Assembly (NCBI GenBank): GCA_963662175.1
Contig: OY759217.1
Location: 48,584,108-48,648,107 of the forward strand
Length of the DNA stretch: 64,000 nucleotides
From: Aradus depressus
Taxonomy: Eukaryota; Arthropoda; Insecta; Hemiptera; Aradidae
Direction of reading: 5' to 3'
The translations under genes were made by a program, and so were the position numbers. The notes below the pieces were generated by a model. The model saw only the letters and a program-made list of their open reading frames with translations, was not told the DNA's origin and ran no database searches. Positions 1 through 9,990 of the stretch are shown here, piece after piece (the stretch's first letter is position 1; each line of letters begins with the position of its first letter).

Positions 1-534
1 GCGCCGGTTAACAGAACGCCGGATAAGGGAGAGATATACTTGTTGTCTGGATCGATCATAATGACATACTTGATTGGGGTGGGCATGCCCAGTGCACTGA
101 CGACATTTTACAAGTATTTATACAGGTCCCAGTGAAGGAAGAGAACTCTCCACAATTAATAACGGGTTATTTTATTTATTTCCGGGGGCAATGGTTTCAT
201 TAAAGGCGAGCAATAACAGATGAAGAACATTATCCTTAACTGAGGAAATGCTCCCCCCCTCGACGTTTATTATTCCAGAGCTCTGAAAAAACATAATCCA
301 AGAGAGGCACCGCTTGTTAGACATGGCATGGCCTCTCCAGCCAAATTGAATTCTTACCTCTCCAGCAGTGCTCCCTCGGGCTTTAATTTTCACATGGTAC
401 TTTATACTTGTCATCTCAAGCCGTGAATGGAACATCAAAATTGTTGCTAGTAAAACTGAACTCAACAGCCTTCATACAGATCAGTCTTTTTTACAATTTA
501 CACATTCCTTTTTATATATTTACAACAGAAATTT

Positions 535-880
535 ATTGTACATTCTAAGGGGTGTCTATAACATTGTTTGTATTAATTTTATCTCAAATCTAATGACAAA
601 TTATAATTTGCCAACTATAGTTGGAAATTTATTAGGGAACATATTTGCTGAGAACCAGTTTTTTGATAGGACTAACCGTTTTCGCGTACATCGAGCAAAC
701 ATCTAAAAAAATGCGTTTCAAATTGTCATTTTAAGAAGGCTTTCGCATGTATTTCGTCAATAGTTAATTAGGTCATAAATATAAACGGTAACTTGTAATG
801 TGTACTTATACTTCGATCCCGTCTTATAATCGTAATTTTAGTTTGATTTCGGACAAAGGTTTATCTAAGTTAGCACATGA
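535..880 (+). repeat. dispersed repeat family B, copy 1
   Basis: This non-coding stretch is shared with 49845-50085 and 48590-48850. All three contain a 'GGACTAACCGTTTT' type core (seen as GGACCAACCGTTTTTGCATG at 48607). Copies 1 and 2 then share 'TAGGTCATAAATATAA' and a 'GATTTCGG' segment. The part from about 540 to 570 (GGGGTGTCTATAACATTG) matches only copy 3. No coding capacity or terminal repeats were seen. The family is unclassified. The rest of 1-981 shows no recognisable feature. Confidence 0.6.
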
Positions 881-981
881 GACAACTTCATTTCAAATTC
901 AATCGCTTCTAGGCTTTGATATCATTCAGTAAATGATCGTGCGACTTTGAAAACTCGATCTCGGATTTTTGCACGATTACA

Positions 982-1268
982 AGGTTAGGATAGATTAGGT
1001 TTTATGACTCATGCCCCGGGCTTTAACTACGAGATATATCGCCTACTTCCAGAGCGCTCTTTCGTCACTCTGGTGGACATGAGCCCGACTCTACTTTGGG
1101 AGTCCTAAATTTTGCCTAGCCTAAATTTTTATTCACCTAGGGCAGGGGTCTTTAACGAGTACCTGACATCGTACAGGCTCGGGACCATCGCTTAATGTCC
1201 CATCCGAAGGACGGCATGCTTTTTGAGCTCAGAAGGCAAGCATGCATACCACTGAGCTACCGGCGCCC
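982..1268 (-). mobile_element. tRNA-derived SINE, copy 1 (box B lost)
   Basis: Read on the minus strand this begins with a tRNA-like head (GGGCGCCGGTAGCTCAGTGG), then jumps to the SINE body with the 'CCGTCCTTCGGATGGGACG' block, 'CAGGTACTCGTTAAAGA', 'GAGTCGGGCTCATGTCCACC' and 'GCCCGGGGCATGAGTCATA'. The B-box part of the head is deleted. The tail is a TTAGG-like stretch at 982-1003. Other copies in this window define the consensus. Confidence 0.9.
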
Positions 1269-1521
1269 TCTTGTACGATTACAATACTTCCTTGCACTAA
1301 AGATACAATGTAATAAAAGGCTATTAAAAAAAAAACTGTAACAATTAATTTTTTTTTTTTCTTCCAACTTCATCTCTTTTTTTCTTCCATAAAACTTTTG
1401 AAACACAAGTACAAAAAACAATGTATTGTGGCCATTACAGGGATTTCTTATTCCAACCACTGTCTTACAGTTAATTTCAGCAGAATTTCATTTATTCCAA
1501 TGTGCTGATTTCAAAATGAAA

Positions 1522-2017
1522 AAAAAAAATCAGACTGTATGTCCGTGAACCCGAAAACTCCCGATAGACACGAACATTTATATGCCCAACCAAAACCTTT
1601 TAATGATTTATAAACCTCTATTGATTTATTTTCAGCTAAATCGGTCAGAGGGATAGGGGATTAGAGAGACATAACAGAAAAACTAATAACTGCCGGACGA
1701 CACCTATCAATTTTCAGCGGATTCAGCTAAAGGTGAGGGAGAGATCAGAGAGGACTCAACTCAAAAATTAAGTAACTGCCGATGTAAAGAATGTATTGAC
1801 ATGGAATTTTAAATGGAAAACTGCATAGGGATGACACCAATTAATTTTGCAAGGAATCCATAGAAGAAAAGAGGACTCTTGAAAAGTATTAGGGTACTTG
1901 TATTATAATTGACTTTGGAGAGAGAGCCAATTCGTTCTGGAGAAGTACTTAGCCGGAAATATTCTGGAGAAGTACTTAGCCGGTGATATTCTGGAGAAGT
2001 ATTTAGCCGGTGATATT
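1522..2017 (+). repeat. dispersed family A, forward copy
   Basis: This copy carries the family A order: an A-run, a 'GTGAACCCGAAAACTCCCGATAG' type block (written here in part), two body modules with 'TTTTCAGC.AAATCGG' and 'CTCAACTCAAAAAT', then 'TAACTGCCGATGTAA' and the tail with 'GGAGAAGTACTTAGCCGG'. The tail module is tandemly triplicated at 1935-2015 (27-bp unit). No coding capacity. Confidence 0.75.
1935..2015 (+). repeat. 27-bp tandem repeat x3
   Basis: The unit starts TTCTGGAGAAGTACTTAGCC and recurs at 1935, 1962 and 1989. It is an amplification of the family A tail module. 2016-2530 holds nothing I recognise. Confidence 0.9.
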
Positions 2018-2530
2018 CCTTCGATTATATAACCTGCTCTATAATACCTATATCAGAGAAATTAATACGGATTGACTGATGTACTCATGTAGATGAAAGA
2101 AGTTCTGTTAACTACCTCATTCAGTTGTTCTCCATTAAACCAACTTTAACTGAATGGGAACGAGAAGTTACTGACAAGAGAACGGTGTATGGACTCTGCA
2201 GACATCAAGTTGTCGAGGAAGGGTGTTTAGTACAAGTTGTTGACTGAATTTGGGGGGCTTTGGCTGTTTGTTGGTTCCAAATTGTATAGAGGTACGCAGG
2301 CAGAGCTCTGTAAGACGCCTTGTCCTGAATAGTCTCCTCAATAACAGGCTGATAAGGGCAAATCTAAACCAAACTTGCTCAGTGTTCCTTCAAATCCATT
2401 CAAGGAAGATATACAGACATACATCACTTGTGTACCGTACTGCCTAACGAACTATTCAATAAGTCATTCCATATACAGTAAAGCCTTAATTAACCTGGAG
2501 CTTAATTAACAAAAAATATTATAGAGTTGG

Positions 2531-2738
2531 GGCGCCGGGAGCTCAGTGGTATGCGTGCTTGCTTACTGAGCTCAAGTTCGAAATCCGGCCGAGGCTCTTA
2601 GTTTGTTTTATCTGGGAGGTGAAATAAACTTAAGCAAGCTGTCCTTCGGCGATGGTTCCGAACCTGTATGAGTCGGGCTCATGCTATGGTAGTAGGTGGT
2701 ATGACCTTGTAGTTAAAGCCCGGGCACAAAGTCATTGA
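2531..2738 (+). mobile_element. tRNA-derived SINE, copy 2 (internally deleted)
   Basis: The head reads GGCGCCGGGAGCTCAGTGGT with a degenerate B box (AAGTTCGAAATCC). The body keeps 'TTATCTGGGAGGTGAAATAAA' in part and then skips to 'GAGTCGGGCTCATG' and 'TTAAAGCCCGGGC'. About 90 bp of the consensus body is missing. 2739-3600 is low-complexity, T-rich sequence without a recognisable gene. Confidence 0.85.
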
Positions 2739-3599
2739 CCCCCCCTGCCTGAACAGCCAATCACACCTTCAGTCATCTTTGTCAGGATCCTCCTTTGATA
2801 CGGTCATTAAGACCTCCTTGTTTAAACAGAGGGGGGGCTTCTAGAACTGGTTCAATCACAGATCAGGGGACCTCAACCTCTCCGAGACATTATTTCGATT
2901 ATGTTCCTAAATATTTTTTGGTTCGGGTTACTGATGTTAAAGCAGATTTTTATTATTTTATTTTTTTTTCCTCGTGGTATACCGTGCATATTGGTCATTT
3001 TAATTTTTTTATTATTTTTTTTATTTTACAAATAGATATTTACAAATGAAGAGCACGGGGAAAGAACCAGGTTTGTCACTCTTTTCTCGAATGTGAGATA
3101 TCGCCACTACAGTATATTAAACATATTTCACGATTCACCATCGTTACGGGCTTAAAAAAGACGGGTTGTCACTACGAAAACGGAAGCTGAAAATATGACG
3201 TGCGGGGAATTGATAGATACGAACTTTCAAACATTAAATTTCAGTTTTCTCAATTTCAACATCTGGTGACAAACCTGGTTCTTTGTCCATGCTCTTCAAT
3301 TGTACAAAAAATAAATACGACAAGCAAATGTGCTAAGAGAGAGATATTGGCAATGTCAAAATGTCAAGAGGGGAGACATAACCTAGTGGTGACACTCCCT
3401 AATCACTGAGTTACTCTCATTTGTAACTAATCACTGTGACTGATGCTACTAAGAAAGACTCTAGGCCATTGACGCTTAAGCCGTCGTTGGAGAATCATCA
3501 AGCCTTTCAATCCAAAATTCTTGATTCTTCACAAAAAACTTTGAATTGTTTTTGTTTTCTAATTTTTTGTACTATTTCTTTCTGTTTCTATTAATGAGC

Positions 3600-3700
3600 T
3601 TGTTCACATTTATTATTATGAACCTGGTGTTCATAGTGACCAGAAGAAGGGACGTGTCACGAAATATTGTCAAAAAAGAAAAAATAAGACACATCTGGCA
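3600..3700 (+). other. possible Penelope-type terminal fragment (hammerhead-like)
   Basis: The stretch with AGAAGAAGGGACGTGTCACG and 'GAAATATTG' resembles the 'CTGA-GA ... stem ... CGAAA' arrangement found in Penelope-like element termini. The first core bases are CAGA rather than CTGA. No neighbouring coding remnant is seen, so this is a weak call. Confidence 0.3.
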
Positions 3701-3875
3701 GAAATGCCGGTAAAAATCAATATTTCAACATCCCATGGAAATTTAAGAAATATATATGTATATATGTACATATGTATATATTGTTTGGGCCAAGCAAGCA
3801 TTGTTCAGTTGTGAGCTCGGCTGGGGGGACTGGCCCGGACTGTTTACAAAGTAGTATTAGTGCCGGGATAGACTC

Positions 3876-4048
3876 AGTCGCTGTAAAGACATGACATTGT
3901 TACGAGTTGTAGGAATATTGAGGGTCAGGGGGGGGGGGGGGGGGGGGGGGGGGGGAATCAAGATTCTGAATAGTGTTTTTTTTTCCATCTTTGACTGACC
4001 CTCAATATTCCTACAATTAGAATCCACAGTCGCTGTAAAGACATGACT
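3876..4048. repeat. G28 tract inside inverted and direct repeats
   Basis: A run of 28 G (3928-3955) ends one arm of a 20-bp inverted repeat (GTAGGAATATTGAGGGTCAG at 3909-3928; complement at about 3995-4015). Outside it, a 21-bp direct repeat beginning CAGTCGCTGTAAAGACATGA occurs at about 3876 and 4028. No coding capacity. See also 43842-44169, which has a similar layout. Confidence 0.8.
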
Positions 4049-4263
4049 GTGTTTCGAGTGTTTCTTGTCCATTTTTATTTGTGCAAAACTTTTCTTTTCA
4101 CTCAGTGTATTGGTTTTTCATTTTTTTTTATTAATTATACCTTAGTTCTGTATTTTTGTGTAGTAAAGTTATTATTTGACAATTACCCATATCTACCTGT
4201 GGCGGACAACTCTTGAAGAAGATAGTTCCAGTAAATGTGAGAAAACCGGCATATTTATATATA

Positions 4264-4896
4264 CAGTGTAAACTCCATTTAACGCCACTCGATTTAACGG
4301 CAAACTCCCTAAAACATCGAAATTACTTGAATCTGGTTGGTTTACCTTGTTGTCCATACAATGATACACTCTATGTAGCATCACACCCACTCTAAATAAC
4401 GACAACAATACGTCATTACTAAGCAATAAACAGTACTTTCAAGTTTCCGAAATTAATAAGAACTTCAGCTGTGTACGGTCTTTTGTTTGTTATTTTTTTG
4501 CTTTATTGTCTAACACGTATTTACCTCGACTGTCGGCATCATACGTACCGAAGATGCTAAGAAATTCGTTCTTTTGTTTGTTGTGATTACCTTGCAAGGC
4601 AAGTTGATCCCACAGTATCCCAAGATATGAATAAAATACATAAGAAAATACAATTAAAATACTGGAGCAGCAAAAAACGTCACGAAGATAACAGACTATA
4701 CGCAATAAGCGTTGTTATTTGTATCAATATTAATGTTAGTTGTTATACTTTATTAGTAAATACATATTATAATAGTAAAATACTATTAAATGTAATGTAA
4801 TATGTATTGATTTTTCTTCTCTTCATTTAACGACAACTCTCAATAAAGCCATAAAATGCGCAGTCCCTTAAGTGTCGCTGTATAGAGTTTACACGG
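4264..4896. mobile_element. MITE with pogo/Tigger-like ends (Tc1/mariner type)
   Basis: Left end CAGTGTAAACTCCATTTAAC and right end (reverse complement) CCGTGTAAACTCTATACAGC are imperfect terminal inverted repeats, each flanked by TA (4262-4263, 4897-4898). Motifs such as 'GATTTAACGGCAA' and 'TTTAACGACAA' resemble pogo/Tigger ends, which is a family-level inference. No transposase is visible in the 633 bp. Confidence 0.65.
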
Positions 4897-4916
4897 TATA
4901 TTGAGAGATTTGGGTA

Positions 4917-5080
4917 GTATTTCATTTATGCTATCCAACCTGCGTATTACTGTGAAGATGGCTGATGTAGTGAGAAGTGATTATATATATTATATGTTTT
5001 GGAACCTGTGATATAATCACTTCTCACTACATCAGCCATCTTCACAGTAATACACAGGATGGATAGCATAAATGAAATAC
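4917..5080. repeat. hairpin with 70-bp arms, related to Penelope terminus
   Basis: Arms 4917-4986 and 5011-5080 are near-perfect inverted repeats around a 24-bp loop. The arm contains 'GATGGCTGATGTAGTGAGAA', which also occurs (as its complement) at about 54825-54850 and 56430-56458 in the termini of the Penelope-like element. To 5140 the sequence continues with 'GCTAGCCGGCTTTTC', the complement of the conserved 'GAAAGCCGGCTAGC' of those termini. It is therefore probably a decayed, folded copy of that terminus, minus strand. Confidence 0.7.
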
Positions 5081-5269
5081 GATATATTATGTAGTCTGAC
5101 CTCTTACAAATTTTATTACAATATGCTAGCCGGCTTTTCACTCAAAACCGGTCAATCTCATTAAATTTATTTATTACCTGACCATAAAATGATGCTTTTT
5201 TTATATTTTTTATTGACTTATAGCTGGGCTTTAACTACATATATTATTGTTTCTTTATCTTTATGTCTT

Positions 5270-5395
5270 TGGAAAGAAGCTTTCCAGTGTTATTACTTCT
5301 CCAGTTATACTAAGTATAGGGGAAGTTATGTAATAGGTCACACGAGTTTTCAACGGAATTTCCAACCCCTGATTTCAAAGATGAAAAAAACAAAA
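5270..5395 (+). repeat. family A head fragment
   Basis: It contains 'GGGGAAGTTATGTAATAGGTC', 'GTTTTCAACGGAATTTCCA' and 'CCCCTGATTTC', the family A head. It stops at 5395. The next family A block (GTCTGTGAACATGATATTTTC and on) appears only at about 6350-6440. The two pieces look like one copy split by the insertion at 5396-6345. Confidence 0.7.
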
Positions 5396-5453
5396 CATTA
5401 AGGCGTAGACAAGGTCCACGCCTTAGATTTTCCGTGAAAACGTCGGGATAAAA

Positions 5454-5705
5454 TCATTTTTCATTTTCTTTTCGATGCTGCCGTAGCTCTTGCATTTGCT
5501 CGGCACTAGACTTTTTAGGTTTTTTAAATTCCTTTTGATGCGAGCTTTCCTGTGATTTGCGTTTTCTATAATTCCGCACATATTTACGATTCATATGAGA
5601 CGACATCTTTAATTTTTTTGCAATTTTCAATTTAATACCGATTTTTACATATATTTCGGCGAATATTTTTATTGTTTCACTTAGAGTCCTAGTAGTGCCC
5701 CTCAA
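5454..5705 (-). CDS. short basic protein, possible transposon ORF fragment
   Basis: This 83-codon frame begins at ATG 5705 and is strongly basic (many K and R). Its C-terminal half reads like 'SHMNRKYVRNYRKRKSQESS' and later 'SSAEQMQELRQHRKENEK'. That style of Arg/Lys-rich helix is common at the N terminus of Helitron-like and other transposon proteins, but the match is by feel only. It lies inside an unclassified insertion next to a terminal hairpin, which supports a transposon origin. There are no membrane segments, signal peptide or catalytic motif. It could also be a chance frame. Confidence 0.3.
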   Translation of the reverse strand: MRGTTRTLSETIKIFAEIYVKIGIKLKIAKKLKMSSHMNRKYVRNYRKRKSQESSHQKEFKKPKKSSAEQMQELRQHRKENEK

Positions 5706-6006
5706 GCTCTTTACAATGACACCCGAATCAACGTCCTATCTAAACGCGTTATCACGCTACACTAATTTCTAATTTTACACAACGCTAATTCGCAACAATC
5801 ATCCGCCGGCGCCCACACAAGCCCGATAACGTCACAGGCAAAACAAACACTGCAAAACAAACACGTACAGACATGCTCTATCCATTGTGACCTCAACTGT
5901 TATTATCGCATTATTAGTCTCGTAGTTATTATCGATTGAAATCTGACTGTATTTTGTAACACAAGAAAGTTTGACCGGCTATCTCTGTGCTTAAGGAGCG
6001 AATAGG

Positions 6007-6328
6007 TTGGTTTGGTTTTATGACTCATGCCCGGGCTTCAACAACGAGGTCATATCGCCTACTACCAAAGCGCTCTTTCGTCATATGGTGGACATGAGCC
6101 CGACTCTACTGTGGGAGTCCTAAATTTTGCCTACCCTAAATTTTTATTCACCTAGGGTAGGGGTTTTTAACGAGTACCTGACATCGTACAGGCTCGGGAC
6201 CATCGCTTAACGTCCCATCCGAAGGACGGCGTGCTTAAGTTTATTTTACCTCCCAGATAAAAGAAACTAAGGGCCTCGGTCGGGTTACGAACCCACGACC
6301 TTGAGCTCAGAAGTCAAGCACGCATACC
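6007..6328 (-). mobile_element. tRNA-derived SINE, copy 3, with 11-bp target duplication
   Basis: This is a nearly full copy, missing about 18 bp at the 5' end of the tRNA head. The B box (reverse complement of GGGTTACGAACCC) and the whole body are present. The flanks carry the 11-bp duplication GAGCGAATAGG at 5996-6006 and 6329-6339. That demonstrates retrotransposition of the 5'-truncated form. Confidence 0.95.
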
Positions 6329-6459
6329 GAGCGAATAGGCATTTTCATGTCAAAAAGTCTGTGAACATGATATTTTCATATAGAATGAATTTATAGAGAC
6401 AACATTTTATATGTGTATCCAGAACCTTATTGGTCTATTTACTGTCTATGTAGAATATG

Positions 6460-6669
6460 TTAGTTAGTTATTGCGACTCATGCCCGGGCTTTAACTACAA
6501 GGTCATATCAACTACTACCCGAGTGCTCTTTCCTCGCTCTGGTGAACAAATGGAGCTCGACTCTTCTGTGGGAGTCCTAAACTTTGCCTACTCATGTTTA
6601 GTTACTAAAGGTACTTTAACAAGTACGTGACACAGACTTGGAACCATCCCTTAACAGATAGACGACGGG
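6460..6669 (-). mobile_element. SINE, copy 4 (diverged, 5'-truncated)
   Basis: It begins with the SINE tail TTAGTTAGTTATTGCGACTC and continues with 'GCCCGGGCTTTAACTACAAGG' (in part), 'GTGGGAGTCCTAAA' and 'GGAACCATCCCTTAAC'. The tRNA head is absent. 6670-7060 shows no recognisable feature. Confidence 0.85.
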
Positions 6670-7062
6670 CTCAAGGTCAATCAATGTTTCGGGCGTTCTC
6701 AGTCCTCTTAATGGTAAACGTATTAACTGGAGATGTGCCATAGAAGATGACACAGTTTGTGTATTGAATCGGTTCTTGTTGTTGAAAAGAACATGGAACA
6801 GTGGAAAGACATTTCTTTGTTGTGAGTGATCTATAAAAACATGGTTGGTATAAGAAGATCCCTTGTTTGTCCATTTGATACTTGTGATGCCGGATCGTCT
6901 TACTACCACTTGGTTCCAAACAAAACTCTATTATAACCATTGTTTGCATATAAACAGAAGAAATACTGCAAGAATATTCAGAGAATGGAGTCATTTCAGT
7001 ACAACGAGTCTTTGGTAAATCACCGGCTACGTACCTCCCCGGTGAGAACTAATCTATTAAGT

Positions 7063-7551
7063 TCTCTCTTCCTCCCCACTCAAACTCTCTCTCTCTTCCC
7101 CCCATCACTCTCTCTCTGTCTCACCCCTCTCACTCTCACTCTGTCTCACCCCTCTCTCCTTCTCTCTCTCTCTCTCTCTCTCTCTCTGTCCCTTCCCTCC
7201 GCGTCTCTTTCCCTCTCTCCCTCCCCTCCCCTCTCCCTCTCTCTCTCTCTCCCTCCCCTCTCACTCACTCTATCTCTCTCTCTCTCTCTCCCTCCCCTCT
7301 CACTCACTCTATCTCTCTCTCTCTCTCTCTCTCTCTGTCTTTCCCTCCCTCTCTCTCCGTCTGTCTCCCTCTCACTCCCTCCCTCTTCCTCCCTATCTCT
7401 CTCCTCTCTATCCCTCTCCCCCCTCTCTCTCTCTTTCCCTCCCTCCCTCTCTCTCTCTCTCTTTCCCTCCCTCCCTCTCTCTCTCTCTTTCCCCCCCTCT
7501 CTCTCTTCGTCTCTCCCCCTCTCTCCCTCCCCTCTCACTCTCTCCCCCTCT

Positions 7552-7620
<69 letters not shown>

Positions 7621-7959
7621 TCTCCCTCTCTCTCTCTGTCTTTCCCTCCCCTCTCACTCTCTCCCTCTCTCTCTGTCTTTCCCTCCCCTCTCACTCTCTC
7701 CCTCGCTCTCTCTCTCTCCCTCCCCTCACTCACTCCCTCTCTCTCCCTCCCTCCCTCGCTCTACTTGTCTCTATCTCTCTCTCCCTCTCTCTCTATCTGT
7801 CTTTCCCTCCCTCACTCTCTCTCTGTCTTTCCCTCCCTCCCTCTCTCTCTCTGTCTTTCTCTCCCTCTCTCTCCCTCCCCCTCCCTCTCTCTCCCTCCCC
7901 CCTCTCTCTCCCTCCCCCCTCTCTCCCTCTCTCCTTCTCTCTCTCTATCTCTCTCTCTG
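7063..7959 (+). repeat. 0.9-kb polypyrimidine (CT-rich) tract
   Basis: The plus strand is almost only C and T for about 900 bp, with a pure CT dinucleotide core at about 7553-7617. Long frames on both strands (Ser/Leu/Pro-rich on plus, Arg/Glu-rich on minus) are artefacts of this composition. Such tracts can adopt triplex (H-DNA) structure. That is established for mirror-symmetric pyrimidine tracts and is inferred here. Confidence 0.97.
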
Positions 7960-8134
7960 ACAACAGTTTACCAATTTGTTGTCTTACTCAGCGGCTGAAG
8001 GTTCGTACTGAATTCCGCGTCGATGCAATAGTTACATCGGCAGTTATTGGAGATTTTGTGTTAGGCCCCCCTAACCCACGTCCCTTGGGCTGAACTCAGA
8101 ATTCAACTATACTTCCATAGGTGTCTCACAGGTT

Positions 8135-8226
8135 GACAAATAAGATGTAGATTGACCTCTCAATGATTTTTATTTGTATTAGCTATCCGGCTTTCGAGGT
8201 GGCCCTCATCATCAGGCAGTTTGATA
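8135..8226 (-). mobile_element. Penelope-type terminus fragment with hammerhead-like core
   Basis: Read on the minus strand: CCTGATGATGAGGGCCACCT, then 'CGAAAGCCGGATAGC', then a segment ending in 'GAGAGGTCAATCTAC'. This matches the terminal repeat of the Penelope-like element at 54.7-56.5 kb. It interrupts a reverse family A copy (7990-8134 and 8227-8760). Confidence 0.65.
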
Positions 8227-8760
8227 AAGTAAACATTTTTGAAATTTGACTTAAAATATGAAATTTCATGTCGATACGTTCATTACATAGGCAGTTATTA
8301 AGGTTTTTGAGTTGAGCCTCTCCCCTAATCCCCCTCTCCTTTGACGGATTTGGCTGAAAATCGATAGGTGCTGTCTTTATGGGGTTTTGGTCACACATAA
8401 AAATTTTCATGTTGATGCATTCATTCTAACGTAAGTTATTAGAATTTTTATTTTAAGCCTCCCCCCTAATCCTTTATTTCCCTTGGGTCAATTTGGCTGA
8501 AAAACAATAGATGTCGTCGTTAGAGAGTTCTGGGTCCACATATAAAATTTCGTGTCGATACACTCATTCATAGGAGCTCCTAAATCCTTACACTATTTTT
8601 TTTTTTTTTTTTTTTTTCGTTTATTGAATTGAATTCCAGAAAACTGGAAAATCAGGTGGAAATTCAACATAAAATTTCCGATGGATGTCATTACATCTAA
8701 TATACTTCGTACAGCCGAGCAATTAAAAATAATTTTGGATATTTCAACTTACCAATTAAT
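8227..8760 (-). repeat. dispersed family A, reverse copy
   Basis: On the plus strand this shows three successive body modules, each with 'ATTTGGCTGAAAA' or similar, a 'GTCGT/GCTGT' box, 'ACATATAAAATTTCGTGTCG' and 'ACATTCATT'. A T23 run (about 8606-8628) and the inverted head (ACTTCGTACAGCCGAGC) follow. A further reverse fragment lies at 7990-8134. No coding capacity. Confidence 0.8.
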
Positions 8761-9411
8761 TATTAATTTTTAATCACTTACCAGTTAATTGGCCGCTTTC
8801 GAATAAAGCGCTGGGTCTCTATTACACACGGCAGAATGACTTTCACCGGACCTGGGAAAATATAAATTCTTATTTTACTAATGAATAAACAAAATGAATA
8901 AATTTAATAAATGAAATGTGAAACTCCTCAACCTTTTTAATTATTATTCTAAACACGTGCTGTGCTTTTTTAGTTAGAAATTTAAAAGTATTCCTTTAGT
9001 TTAGATCTGGGGTTGTGAACATTTTTCTCTGATTGACCCTCCTTGAAGGTTACAAAATATATCATAATATATTATAATGTATTTTACACCCCTGTCATAT
9101 TTATGTAACTAAAAAATATATGTGAGGTCTTTCTTAGACCAATCATTTTTATAAATATCACTCTTCGTCAATTCATTTCTTACTGCCATTACGGGGTGTA
9201 GCTAAATGTATTGTACTTGCGCAGTTTTGTTTGTTCTCCAGTTATTCTGAAAGTGACTTTCTTATACTCAGTAGAGTAGAGAGGGGGAAGGAGAATGATC
9301 CCTTATACTTCGACAGCTTCCTAAGTAAAAACGTCATTTTACCAATTCTGATATTATTATTTTTTTATTATTTATAAAGGAGCTTTCCAATGTTTTTACT
9401 TCTTCAAATGA
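8761..9411. other. AT-rich stretch, no recognised feature
   Basis: There is no convincing gene, terminal repeat or tandem array. A short T/A-rich segment near 9350-9370 is simple sequence. Confidence 0.6.
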
Positions 9412-9673
9412 GGGCGCCGGTAGTTCAGTGGAATGCGTACTTGTTTACTGAACTCAAGATCGCGGGTTCGTAACCCAACCGAGGCCCTTAGCTTATTTTA
9501 AAATAAACTTAGGCATGCCGTCTTTTGGATGGGACGTTAAGCGATGGTCCCGAGCCCAGGTGAATAAAAATTTAGGGTAGGTAAAATTTAGGACTCCAAT
9601 AGTAGAGTTGGGTCTATGTCCACCAGACTGACGAAAAAGCGCTCTGGTAGTAGGCGATATGACCGATATGACC
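9412..9673 (+). mobile_element. tRNA-derived SINE, copy 5
   Basis: A complete tRNA-like head is present: A box TAGTTCAGTGG and B box GGTTCGTAACC. The body keeps 'TTTGGATGGGACGTTAAGCG' and 'GGACTCCAATAGTAGAG'. About 40 bp around 'CTGTACGATGTCAGGTACTCG' is missing. Confidence 0.9.
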
Positions 9674-9782
9674 TTTTTCGACCTTTTAATTTTAAAGATG
9701 AAAGAAAAATGTCTGTGAACACGATAACTCCCTACCATAAAAATGTAAAATGAAAACCCTACCACTACCGATGTTGATAGTG

Positions 9783-9990
9783 TTAGTTAGTTATTGTGAC
9801 CCTAAACATGGCTTTAACTACGAGGTCATATCGCCTACTACCAAAGCGTTCTTTTGTTTTGTTCTGGTGGACATATACCCAACAATCTTAAATGTTGTCT
9901 ACCTATGTTTATTCACCTAGGGTAGGTGTTTTTGTCGAGTACATGACATCACACAGGCTCGGGACTATCCCTAACGTCTCATCCAAGCTC
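9783..9990 (-). mobile_element. SINE, copy 6 (diverged, head missing)
   Basis: It starts with TTAGTTAGTTATTGTGACCC and contains 'GAGGTCATATCGCCTACTAC', 'CTATGTTTATTCACCTAGGG' and 'CAGGCTCGGGACTATCC'. The tRNA-like part is absent. Confidence 0.85.

Larger units (their letters stand above)
5396..6345. mobile_element. unclassified insertion in family A, carrying a SINE
   Basis: The insertion begins with a perfect short hairpin (AAGGCGTAGAC...CCACGCCTT, 5400-5424). It holds a short basic open frame on the minus strand and ends near 6345, after SINE copy 3. The hexamer TTAAGG occurs at both 5398-5403 and 5991-5996. No clear terminal inverted repeats were found. A terminal hairpin with a basic N-terminal frame would fit a Helitron fragment, but the expected 5' TC and 3' CTRR ends are not evident. 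Confidence 0.4.

Noticed and set aside
6940..7998. 352-codon Ser/Leu/Pro-rich plus-strand frame and a 195-codon Arg/Glu-rich minus-strand frame
   Set aside because: Both are products of the CT-rich tract. They have no non-repetitive domain.
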